64,000 bases of DNA, taken from the NCBI GenBank assembly GCA_942492055.1, contig CALODP010000015.1, forward strand, positions 558,001 to 622,000, written 5' to 3'. Source of the DNA: CALODP01 sp942492055. GTDB lineage: Bacteria; Bacteroidota; Ignavibacteria; Ignavibacteriales; Melioribacteraceae. Made by a program: the position numbers and the translations under genes. Of this stretch, positions 46,265 to 54,230 are shown one piece after another. Under the pieces are notes generated by a model. It was given only the letters and a program-made list of their open reading frames with translations. It was not told the DNA's origin and made no database searches. Each line of letters begins with the position of its first letter. Position 1 is the stretch's first letter.

Positions 46265-47994
46265 TTAAATTTTATTATGCCGAAGTATTCCGGCTCGTAG
46301 GGTGGTCGAGTATTCATCTTTGACCAATCACTTTGGGCCGGTTCCGCTTGTTGGCGATGTCTTCTGACATTAAAACCCCATTCGGCATTTATCCCCGGAA
46401 CCACAGTATCAAGCTCCTTAAAAGGAATCTTAAATTCAGCACTCCAATAATCTTTTCCCGTATAAGTTTTTACGTCGAATTTGAAGGAGAATAATCCTTT
46501 TGGCCCGCTCGATAGGGTAGTACCTGCCGGATTAACCATTAATCTGTAGAAAGATACACGATCGAGATTTGTGTCGAAATAGATCTCGAAATCATCGTCT
46601 CCGAATACTAAAGGAATATCCCCGTAAGCGAAAGCCGATAGTTTTTCCGGATTAGGTTCTTCTCCTCTTATGCCAACATAAATATTGTCGTTATCATAGC
46701 TGAGTATTACTTTAGTTTGCTCTTTGGCGGGAGTAAAATTCTTGTCGATATAAAGAGTATCGATACAGTTCTTATTCCAGCATTCTTCCGTCAGCTTTCC
46801 GTCCAACTCAAATTCGGAATCCATTTTGTAGATATTAACTGTCGGAGGAGCGAAAACATTAACTTTGTTTTTTATGTAAGTGTCATATCCGCTTGAAGTT
46901 GTATAGGGTGTTTTGATGATCATATAAGGGAAGTCTGCGCGAGCATATTCTCCTTTCGGAAGTTCAACATCGAATTTAACCGAATCGGTCTCGCCGGAAT
47001 TGAGCGAAATCTTTTTCCCTGCGGGAGTTATGGAACAATTGAAATCTTTTGTCTCCCATTCGAGAATGTAATCTCTTGTGGAATCGGTCTTGTTCGTAAT
47101 CGGTACTGTAACAGTGGTCGAAATATTATCATTGTTCGGAGAAGGGATAGAAAAAGTGATATCCGAATTGTAGTATTTTTTCGCAATCTTTCTTTCATCT
47201 TGCGAAACAATATTATGAGGTAGAATACCATCCTTAGTATGAACGGCATAATTAACTGTTCCTTCCTTTACGGTTACCTCAAGATAGTGATGGGAAGCTC
47301 CCAGAAAGTGATTATCGAATGTTCTCATGTTTCCCGAAGAATTCACACAGAAATAATCGATCCCGTCTTTGTTTCTCCAATCGTAAACATGATAATGTCC
47401 GGTAAATACAGCCTTCACATTATATTTTTTCAAAATATTGTGCATCTCAGTCCAATCCATCTTGTCTCCCATATATAGGGGAGCGTGCATCGTTATGAAG
47501 ATATTTTCATAGCCTTTGTGATCTTCCAAATCCTGCAAAAACCAGTTCATTTCCTCTTCAGGAAATTGATAAAATTTCTGATCGAGGAATGTATTCATTA
47601 CGATGAAATGGCAATTCTGGAAACTAAAGGAGTAATAGAGTTTATCTTCTCCCCATGCTTCCTGATAAGCCGGTTGTATCTCTTTAGTGGTTATATCGTG
47701 ATTTCCGCATGTAGGGTAAAAAGGGCAATTTAGGGGAGCAATCTGTTTTTTGAAGCGCTTCCACTGTTTTCTGGCAGACTCAATATTGTAGGTATATCCG
47801 TGAATCATATCTCCTACATGACACACAAAGTCGGGATTAATGAGCGCAGTTTCTTTTACATATTTTTCAAAAACTTCCGGATTTTGAAATTGGCTGTCTC
47901 CCCAAACAACAAACCTTGTTGTCTGAGCAATAGCCAAGGAAGTCGCAAAGAACAATAGTAATGTTATTGTTCCGGTAAAAACTTTCTTAAACAT
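46261..47994 (-). CDS. Secreted metallophosphoesterase with CBM9-like domain
   Basis: A 577-residue protein with signal peptide (MFKKVFTGTITLLLFFATSL). Residues about 25-265 form a calcineurin-like phosphoesterase: GDSQ, HVGDMIHG, CGNHD, MHAPLY and TGHYHVYDW give the metal ligands (the first motif has Gln where His is usual). An Ig-like segment (about 280-375) follows, then a CBM9-like beta domain (about 385-577, ELDGKLTEECWNKN, YDNDNIYVGIRGEE, FNVRRHRQQ). The target may be a surface sugar phosphate or nucleotide. I start at the second ATG, which has GAGG six bases upstream; the first, 12 bases earlier, has no such site. Confidence 0.88.
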   Translation of the reverse strand: MFKKVFTGTITLLLFFATSLAIAQTTRFVVWGDSQFQNPEVFEKYVKETALINPDFVCHVGDMIHGYTYNIESARKQWKRFKKQIAPLNCPFYPTCGNHDITTKEIQPAYQEAWGEDKLYYSFSFQNCHFIVMNTFLDQKFYQFPEEEMNWFLQDLEDHKGYENIFITMHAPLYMGDKMDWTEMHNILKKYNVKAVFTGHYHVYDWRNKDGIDYFCVNSSGNMRTFDNHFLGASHHYLEVTVKEGTVNYAVHTKDGILPHNIVSQDERKIAKKYYNSDITFSIPSPNNDNISTTVTVPITNKTDSTRDYILEWETKDFNCSITPAGKKISLNSGETDSVKFDVELPKGEYARADFPYMIIKTPYTTSSGYDTYIKNKVNVFAPPTVNIYKMDSEFELDGKLTEECWNKNCIDTLYIDKNFTPAKEQTKVILSYDNDNIYVGIRGEEPNPEKLSAFAYGDIPLVFGDDDFEIYFDTNLDRVSFYRLMVNPAGTTLSSGPKGLFSFKFDVKTYTGKDYWSAEFKIPFKELDTVVPGINAEWGFNVRRHRQQAEPAQSDWSKMNTRPPYEPEYFGIIKFN

Positions 47995-48082
47995 ACAAAT
48001 CCTCATCGGTTATAATATTAATATAGGCGTTTCCTCCCGATTAAAAAGGAGATTACAAATATAATCAATATAATATACAATA

Positions 48083-48103
48083 AACCCGGCGGGAAGCCGG
48101 GTT
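48083..48103 (-). terminator. Terminator after the porin gene
   Basis: AACCCGGC pairs with GCCGGGTT over a five-base loop, 16 bases after the porin stop on the minus strand. The T-tail is short (TATT). Confidence 0.75.
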
Positions 48104-48118
48104 GTATGAGAAATTTAT

Positions 48119-49246
48119 TTAGAAATTGAATTCAATGGCAACTTCGAAGAGCCCATCTTCTTTAACTCCCGGGAGGGAATCTTTTTTGTAGTCATAATCA
48201 AGAACTATTTGTGAGCCTTTGATGAAATGGAAGGCTAACCCACCGATATAAACCTGATAGTTCGATTTCCTATCTGTTTTTCGGTTTAATCTGTCATATC
48301 GTCCGAAAAGGCTTACTTTGTTCGAAAGTAAACGTACTTCTCCGAAAAAAGAATAGCCGTTTTGATCATATGATTTGTTATGTTCGAGTGCTTTTCCGGC
48401 TTCGTTTCCGGTTCCTGTGTAGTATTGACCTGTGAGGACAAGATTCTCATTTTCAAATGATCCGAAAATCGCGTTAAAGTTCCAATCAGGTTCAAGTTCA
48501 GTATTTCCTTTTCCGAATCCATTTGTGAAACTTACCTGAAGTCCGGGAACCAAATCAGGCATGGGACGCAGAGATAATCTTGATTCGATAATTTTGTTGT
48601 TATTCGTCTCTATCGCGTGATAACCGCCTCCATTGTAAACACCTATTGCAAAGCTACCGTATCGACCGGCGTCGTTTTTATTTACTTTGGCTTTGTAATC
48701 ATCCGACATCTCGCCACCAAGTAAAGAGGAGAACATAACACCGTAATCAGCGGAGCTCATAATTTTGGCTCTGTTCATAAACATTAGTCCCTGAACACGA
48801 AATCTGTTAATTCCTTGTTCGTAGGCCACCCAAGGTCTGTGAACAAGTCCTGCTTCTATAAAAGGCTTGGTAAGAAATCCGAAATTATCGAAAGTATATC
48901 TTAGATAACCGTATTTTAGGCGGATTTCAACATTTCCGGCATCACCTCCTTCCTCATCAACAGTAATATCTTGAGTAAGGCGGACCGAGAAGTTTGACGA
49001 GAGCTCTTGTTTTATAGTAATATATCCTCTTTTAAGATGGAAACTATTTAGAGTATCACCTTTCTTTTCTCCGTTTTGATAGGCCAGAAACCATTGCCCT
49101 GAGATTTTGATAGGGTTACTAAAAGGGGAAGAAATTACAATATTATTATCTTTTGGCGCATTAGTTTTCGACGAATTATCAGACGCAAAAACCTGAATCG
49201 TAAATAAGGCTAAACCAAAAACTAAAAAAAGAATCTTTTTTGACAT
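48119..49246 (-). CDS. Outer-membrane porin, phosphate-selective (OprO/OprP)-like
   Basis: A 375-residue protein with signal peptide (KKILFLVFGLALFTIQVFA) and alternating beta strands ending in an aromatic residue (DGLFEVAIEFNF), as expected for an outer-membrane barrel. The early block ISGQWFLAYQNGE...FHLKRGYITIKQELSS and RLKYGYLRYTFDN recall the OprP/DUF3078-like porins of the FCB group. Solute is unknown. It is a single gene bounded by terminators on both sides. Confidence 0.82.
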   Translation of the reverse strand: MSKKILFLVFGLALFTIQVFASDNSSKTNAPKDNNIVISSPFSNPIKISGQWFLAYQNGEKKGDTLNSFHLKRGYITIKQELSSNFSVRLTQDITVDEEGGDAGNVEIRLKYGYLRYTFDNFGFLTKPFIEAGLVHRPWVAYEQGINRFRVQGLMFMNRAKIMSSADYGVMFSSLLGGEMSDDYKAKVNKNDAGRYGSFAIGVYNGGGYHAIETNNNKIIESRLSLRPMPDLVPGLQVSFTNGFGKGNTELEPDWNFNAIFGSFENENLVLTGQYYTGTGNEAGKALEHNKSYDQNGYSFFGEVRLLSNKVSLFGRYDRLNRKTDRKSNYQVYIGGLAFHFIKGSQIVLDYDYKKDSLPGVKEDGLFEVAIEFNF

Positions 49247-49297
49247 ATATTAACTCCTAACCAATAAATAAAAAATTCTAACATCCATAATGCAAAA

Positions 49298-49326
49298 AAG
49301 CCCATTCACAAGATGTAAACGGGCTT
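49298..49326 (-). terminator. Terminator after rpoD
   Basis: On the minus strand AAGCCCGTT pairs with AATGGGCTT (one wobble) followed by TTTTTTGC. It separates rpoD from the porin gene. Confidence 0.88.
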
Positions 49327-49351
49327 CTATTTTGATACTAACAATATTTTC

Positions 49352-50212
49352 TTAACCGAGATAAACCTGCAGGTTTTTGCTTCTCGAAGAGTGTCGCAAT
49401 CGCATGAGAGCTTTCTCTTTTATCTGCCTGACTCTTTCACGAGTAAGATTCAATATTTCGCCAATCTCTTCGAGAGTAGCGGAATATTCGGTTCCGATAC
49501 CGAAATATAATCTAATTACTTCTGCTTCTCTTTCCGATAGGGTAGAAAGTGAGCGCTCGATATCGCTCTGAAGAGAATTCATCATCAAATCTTCATCCGG
49601 GGAAGGTTGTTCATTGTTCGAAATTACATCCAACAAACTGCTTTTGTCATTATCGCTCTGCGCAAACGGCGCGTTAACGGATACGTGTCTGCCTGCAACT
49701 TTGAGGGCATAAGCAACATCTTCCGCATCCATTTCCAATTCTTTGGCGATCTCTTCTGTAGTTGGCTGTCTTTCTAGCTCTTGTTCCAACTGAGTGGCAG
49801 CTTTAGTAATCTTTGTAAGAGCACCAACTCTGTTAAGTGGCAAACGAACCATACGTGATTGATCCGCAATTGCCTGCATAATGGATTGTTTAATCCACCA
49901 AACTGCATATGAAATAAATTTGAAACCTCTGGTTTCGTCGAATTTTTTAGCGGCTTTTATTAGGCCAATGTTACCTTCGTTGATCAAGTCGCTAAGAGGT
50001 AGTCCTTTGTTCTGATATTGTTTTGCAACACTAACAACAAATCTTAAATTCGCTTTGATTAGTTTATCCAAAGCAATCGGGTCACCTTCTCTAATTTTTG
50101 AGGCTAACTCAATCTCTTCGTTCGCGTCGATAAGATCTACTTTTCCGATCTCTTGAAGATACTTATCCAGACTCTGACTTTCCCTGTTAGTAAACTGCTT
50201 TGTTATCTTCAC
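49352..50212 (-). CDS. rpoD: Housekeeping RNA polymerase sigma factor, Bacteroidota type
   Basis: A 286-residue primary sigma-70 factor lacking most of region 1.1, as in Bacteroidota. Region 1.2 (QSLDKYLQEIGKVDLIDANE), region 2 (LINEGNIGLIKAAKKFDETR, FISYAVWWIKQSIMQAI), region 3 (RLPLNRVGALTKITKAATQL) and region 4 (TLEEIGEILNLTRERVRQIK) are complete, and the end SRSKNLQVYLG is typical. Start is GTG with GGAGGAG upstream. A long leader with a 13-bp inverted repeat and a T-run separates it from the thioredoxin gene. Its presence implies the TTG/TAnnTTTG promoter code. Confidence 0.96.
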   Translation of the reverse strand: MKITKQFTNRESQSLDKYLQEIGKVDLIDANEEIELASKIREGDPIALDKLIKANLRFVVSVAKQYQNKGLPLSDLINEGNIGLIKAAKKFDETRGFKFISYAVWWIKQSIMQAIADQSRMVRLPLNRVGALTKITKAATQLEQELERQPTTEEIAKELEMDAEDVAYALKVAGRHVSVNAPFAQSDNDKSSLLDVISNNEQPSPDEDLMMNSLQSDIERSLSTLSEREAEVIRLYFGIGTEYSATLEEIGEILNLTRERVRQIKEKALMRLRHSSRSKNLQVYLG

Positions 50213-50336
50213 TGTGCTTAACTCCTCCGAATTACGCTATATCTTAAAAAGAATCTGCTATATTATCGAAATCAATCTTCTAAAAATGAACCATGAAATC
50301 AAAAAAAAGTTCCAATTGTTTGCTTTTTTCAAAAAA

Positions 50337-50383
50337 AAATATTTATCTTGCAGCCTCCTCGAAAGATTAGAAGATAAATATTT
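50337..50383 (-). promoter_or_regulatory. 13-bp perfect inverted repeat plus U-tract in the rpoD leader
   Basis: AAATATTTATCTT and AAGATAAATATTT form a perfect stem around a 21-base loop that itself contains GAGGAGG on the minus strand. The minus-strand transcript continues with eight or more U. It lies between the trx terminator and the rpoD GTG, about 125 bases upstream of the latter. It could be a second trx terminator, an attenuator, or the end of a short RNA. Confidence 0.6.
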
Positions 50384-50395
50384 GCATCCTACAAA

Positions 50396-50428
50396 ATAAG
50401 CCGATTAGGCACTGCCTAACCAGCTTAT
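50396..50428 (-). terminator. Stem-loop after trx
   Basis: Outer ATAAGC/GCTTAT and inner TTAGGCA/TGCCTAA stems separated by a small internal loop, 40 bases after the trx stop, followed on the minus strand by ATTTTG. Confidence 0.6.
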
Positions 50429-50469
50429 CTATGGTTCAAAATTTCTAGCGAATGAATTTACCGATTTTT

Positions 50470-50835
50470 TTAGTTATTTTCAACCCCTAAAAGAACATTA
50501 TCTATCGCATCTTTCAAGGCGTCTTTCGGTAGAGCTCCTTGTGCCATTTGTGGTTTTTCATTCATCGGAATAAACAATAATGAAGGAATACTTCTTATCC
50601 CGAAAGCACCGGCAAGTTCCTGCTCAACTTCGGTATCTATCTTGAATATATTTACCTTGTCTTTATACTCTTCGGACAATTCTTCCAGAACCGGAGCAAC
50701 CATTTTGCAAGGACCACACCAGTCAGCATAGAAATCTATCAATGCAGGCAACTCTCCTTTATATTTCCATTCCTTCTCGTTTTCGTAATCAAAAATTTCT
50801 TTTAGAAAAATGTCTTTGGTTAATTTCTTTGTCAT
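50470..50835 (-). CDS. trxA: Thioredoxin
   Basis: A 121-residue cytoplasmic thioredoxin with the classical active site DFYADWCGPCKMVAPVLEEL (Cys-40/Cys-43) and the cis-proline loop GIRSIPSLLFI. It reduces protein disulfides using NADPH via thioredoxin reductase. The N-terminus is about ten residues longer than the minimal fold. It is divergent from the PBP4 gene and followed by a stem-loop and rpoD. Start has AGGATG upstream. Confidence 0.93.
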   Translation of the reverse strand: MTKKLTKDIFLKEIFDYENEKEWKYKGELPALIDFYADWCGPCKMVAPVLEELSEEYKDKVNIFKIDTEVEQELAGAFGIRSIPSLLFIPMNEKPQMAQGALPKDALKDAIDNVLLGVENN

Positions 50836-51069
50836 GATATTTCATCCTGTGAGTTTGTTAATTGTTTATCGGTATGATGTTGCCGGATTAAAAAGGATTC
50901 ATCTTCCCGATATTTTATTCGGAAAGGGAGAAAATTATACGGTATTGATAAGAAATACTTAGAACTGCTATCATGAATACTTGCGTAGATACTGATTTTA
51001 TTGATAATTTGTGACTAAGCCTTATTATTCTCAAGAAACATAGTACATTTATTCATATAGGAGAGAGAA

Positions 51070-52548
51070 ATGCGGAATTTACGAATTCTCTTAATGTTGT
51101 TTACCGTCTTGTTTTACTACGGTTGCGGTTCTACTTCACATCTTACTTCCGAAGGAAAGTGGGAAGGAATATCCGCTGAGGTTGATGATATCTTTAATGA
51201 CGAAAGTTTTGCCCATGCTTTTTGGGGTGCCAAAATTCAGTCCTTAAAAACAGGGGAAGTGTGGTACGAAAGAAATAGCAATAAAATGTTTATGCCTGCT
51301 TCCAACGAAAAAATCCTTACTGCTTCAACTGCTCTTAGAGTTTTGGGACCGGAATTCAAGTTCACTACAAAGCTGTTGTCCGATGCTGAAATAGACGGAG
51401 CTGTTCTTAAAGGGGATCTTATTGTTTGGGGAAACGGCGATCCTACTTTTTACGAGAAGTTCTATGAGCATACAACCGACGCTTTTACCGAGTGGGCTAA
51501 GCAATTGAAAGCAAAAGGTATTACGAAAATAGAAGGGGACATTATCGGGGATGATAACGCTTTCGATGAAGAGAGAATAGGCTTCGGATGGCCTTTGAAC
51601 GGATTGGACGAATGGTACTCTCCCGAATTCGGCCCTTTGCAGTTGAATGAAAACTATATCGACTTCAAAATAATTCCTCCGAAAGAAGGTGACAACGTTG
51701 AGATTGTTTCTAATTTCCCTACCGATTATCTGAAAATTCATAATGAGTTAACCATCGTCGATACGGGAAGGCATAGAATAAGAGTCACCAGACCTTACGG
51801 TGATAACGAACTTTATATATCCGGTGAGATAAAAAGAGGTGGAAGAAACTATTACACTTCTCCTACTATATTCAATCCTACAAAGTTCTTTGTGCATGTG
51901 TTACGACAAACTTTGATTGATAACGACATTGAAGTAACCGGAAAAGCTATTGATTGCGACGAGATAGAAGGATGGGGCAAAGAAGAGAAAAACTATAATG
52001 TTCTTGTAGAACATAAATCTGTTCCTCTTCAAGAGATATTAAAGGGGTTGATGAAACGAAGCCAAAATCTATATGCCGAAACAATGCCGAGAATCATGAG
52101 TTGGAATGCGACCGGTAAAGGAAGCTTTGACGAAGGGAAAAAGATTGTGGAAGAAAAACTATCCGACTTCGGAATAGAGCCCGGAACATACCGATATATG
52201 GATGGTTCCGGATTATCGAGATATAATTTTGTTTCTCCCGAACTAATTGTGAAAATTATGGTCGGGATGAACAACGACAAATTCGCAAAGGAATGGAAGG
52301 AGACTTTGCCAATCGCCGGAGTTGACGGAACCTTGAAAAGAAGAATGAAAGGAACTGCCGCGGAAGGGAATGCCGTCGCTAAGACCGGTACTATTTCCAA
52401 CGTACGAGGCCTTTCAGGATACGTTACTACAGCCGATGGGGAAGAACTGGCTTTTTCATTTTTGGTTAACGCGCACTTATTAAGCACAAAAGATACGGAA
52501 AGAATTACGGACTCCGTTTTGGAGTTGTTGGCGAACTATCATAAATAG
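51070..52548 (+). CDS. dacB: D-alanyl-D-alanine carboxypeptidase/endopeptidase (PBP4) lipoprotein
   Basis: A 492-residue periplasmic peptidoglycan peptidase of the S13 family. Motifs: SxxK is ASNEK (Ser-78, Lys-81), SxN is KRSQNLYAE, and KTG is VAKTGTISNVRG. The large insert domain between the first two motifs (about 95-330) is as in E. coli DacB. Unlike the E. coli protein, the signal peptide ends in a lipobox (YYGC, Cys-19), so it should be lipid-anchored. GGAGAGAG precedes the ATG, and a terminator follows. Confidence 0.92.
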   Translation: MRNLRILLMLFTVLFYYGCGSTSHLTSEGKWEGISAEVDDIFNDESFAHAFWGAKIQSLKTGEVWYERNSNKMFMPASNEKILTASTALRVLGPEFKFTTKLLSDAEIDGAVLKGDLIVWGNGDPTFYEKFYEHTTDAFTEWAKQLKAKGITKIEGDIIGDDNAFDEERIGFGWPLNGLDEWYSPEFGPLQLNENYIDFKIIPPKEGDNVEIVSNFPTDYLKIHNELTIVDTGRHRIRVTRPYGDNELYISGEIKRGGRNYYTSPTIFNPTKFFVHVLRQTLIDNDIEVTGKAIDCDEIEGWGKEEKNYNVLVEHKSVPLQEILKGLMKRSQNLYAETMPRIMSWNATGKGSFDEGKKIVEEKLSDFGIEPGTYRYMDGSGLSRYNFVSPELIVKIMVGMNNDKFAKEWKETLPIAGVDGTLKRRMKGTAAEGNAVAKTGTISNVRGLSGYVTTADGEELAFSFLVNAHLLSTKDTERITDSVLELLANYHK

Positions 52549-52577
52549 ATTGATTCCATTTTAGAATTTTCATTTCT

Positions 52578-52616
52578 CACAAAACTCTTTCGCGCAATTA
52601 CGAAAGGGTTTTTGTG
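52578..52616 (+). terminator. Terminator after dacB
   Basis: CACAAAACTCTTTCG pairs with CGAAAGGGTTTTTGTG with one wobble and one bulge, and T-rich right arm. Confidence 0.85.
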
Positions 52617-52871
52617 TATATACTGATAAGCTTACCATCGAAGTATGTTTTAGGCCTTCAATATACAATAAGTAGCATGCTTACTGAGCGGAGTCGAAGT
52701 AAGGGTATATTTCTATAAGAGAGAACGAAAAGAGATAGTTAAGGGAGGGTTATTAGGCATTCTCATTCATTAAAGAAAAGAGGGGAGAATTTATAAAACC
52801 CCTTTACATCAACATCCATTCTCTTTATATTTACCCACTTCGGAAATAATTTGAAAAGCTAAATAAGATTA
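52617..52871. repeat. Spacer with REP-like element, copy 2
   Basis: Within this gene-free stretch, CTTACTGAGCGGAGTCGAAG followed by TAAG (52680-52703) has outer arms CTTACT/AGTAAG and repeats 16 bases of the copy near 43.7 kb (GCGGAGTCGAAGTAAG). Otherwise I see nothing but the leader of the next gene. Confidence 0.6.
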
Positions 52872-52880
52872 TTGAAAAAT

Positions 52881-54161
52881 ATGAATGAAATTACAGAAAG
52901 CAAGATTATTGAATTGATCAAGAAAAAAGTAGTGCCGGCTTTGGGATGTACCGAACCGATTGCCGTTGCTCTTGCCGCTGCTAAAGCCGCGGAACAATTA
53001 CCCGCAAAACCGGATAAGATTGAGGTTTACGTAAGTGGTAATATTTATAAGAACGGAATGGGAGTGTATGTTCCCGGAACCGGAAAATCGGGATTGGATA
53101 TTGCAGCCGCTTTGGGAGCTATCGGTGGAAATCCGGAGAAAGGGCTTGAGGTCTTGGATGGCTTCACTCAAGAAGATCTTCGGTTGGCAAACGAAATGAT
53201 TGCCGATAACAGAGTGGAGATCAAAGTTAAAGATAATACCGATAAACTCTATGTAGAGTGTTGTTGTTGCTGTTGTCAGGACAACGCAAAAGTAATTATC
53301 GCCAAAGGCCATACCAATATCACCCACATCGAAAAAAACAACCTAGTAATCAAATCAGAAAATAATTCACCGGAAGAAACAAAAGAGACCGAAGAGAAAT
53401 CGGGGGTAACAATTGAAAGAGCATACAAATTTGCCACCGAGATCGATTTGGAAAAGATTCGCTTCATTCTGGATAGTGCCGAAATGAATAATCGTATTTC
53501 CGATGAAGGATTGGAAGGGGATTACGGGTTTAAAGTCGGTAAAAAATTGAAGGAAAAGATCGAGAAAAAGATTTTATCCGATGATATCATGACCCATGCG
53601 ATGATACGAACAGCCGCTGCAAGCGACGCTAGGATGGCAGGATGTTTATTGCCTGTAATGAGCAATTCAGGAAGTGGTAATCAAGGGATCGCTGTAACGA
53701 TGCCGGTTGTTGCCGCTTGTGAAAAGCTGAATGTATCGGAAGATGAGAAGATCAGAGCTCTGGCTATGAGTCATCTTATTGCGATTGTTATTAAAGAAAA
53801 TCTTGGCCCTTTGTCGGCGTTGTGCGGATGTGTTACAGCCTCTACTGGAGCTGCTTGTGGGATAACATATCTTTTGGGCGGAAAGCTTGAGAATGTTATC
53901 TACGCCATTAAGAGCATGGTGGCCAACATTACCGGAATGATCTGTGACGGAGCTAAACCTGGTTGTGCCTTTAAGGTTTCGACCGGAGCCAGCGCAGCGG
54001 TTCAATCCGCTCTATTGGCAAGTGATGATCTAGTAAAAACCGGCAGCAACGGTATTATCAACGAGGATATCGAAAGAACAATCAGAAACTTGAGTGATAT
54101 CGGGGTTAAGGGAATGAATGAAACAGATAAGCTGATTTTGGATATTATGACTTGTCCGTAG
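52881..54161 (+). CDS. UPF0597 / L-cysteine desulfidase-like protein
   Basis: A 426-residue protein of the YhaM/CdsB family, which breaks down L-cysteine to pyruvate, ammonia and sulfide with an iron-sulfur cluster. Hallmarks are VVPALGCTEPIAVALA, SNSGSGNQGIAVTMP, LSALCGCVTASTGAACGI and GMICDGAKPGCAFKVSTG, whose cysteines suit cluster binding. An odd feature is a run of six cysteines (LYVECCCCCCQDNA) near residue 130, in a region not conserved in the family. The ATG used here has no clear ribosome binding site; a TTG nine bases earlier is possible. Serine dehydratase-like activity is the alternative. Confidence 0.88.
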   Translation: MNEITESKIIELIKKKVVPALGCTEPIAVALAAAKAAEQLPAKPDKIEVYVSGNIYKNGMGVYVPGTGKSGLDIAAALGAIGGNPEKGLEVLDGFTQEDLRLANEMIADNRVEIKVKDNTDKLYVECCCCCCQDNAKVIIAKGHTNITHIEKNNLVIKSENNSPEETKETEEKSGVTIERAYKFATEIDLEKIRFILDSAEMNNRISDEGLEGDYGFKVGKKLKEKIEKKILSDDIMTHAMIRTAAASDARMAGCLLPVMSNSGSGNQGIAVTMPVVAACEKLNVSEDEKIRALAMSHLIAIVIKENLGPLSALCGCVTASTGAACGITYLLGGKLENVIYAIKSMVANITGMICDGAKPGCAFKVSTGASAAVQSALLASDDLVKTGSNGIINEDIERTIRNLSDIGVKGMNETDKLILDIMTCP

Positions 54162-54190
54162 CAGCTTGCTACAATAAGGTTTATAAATTA

Positions 54191-54218
54191 AAAGCCCCTT
54201 AACGTAAAGGGCTTTTTT
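54191..54218. terminator. Bidirectional terminator
   Basis: AAAAGCCC and GGGCTTTT pair around a partly paired 11-base centre, with T-run on the plus side and A-run on the other, between convergent genes. Confidence 0.88.
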
Positions 54219-54230
54219 GTTAAACTATAT

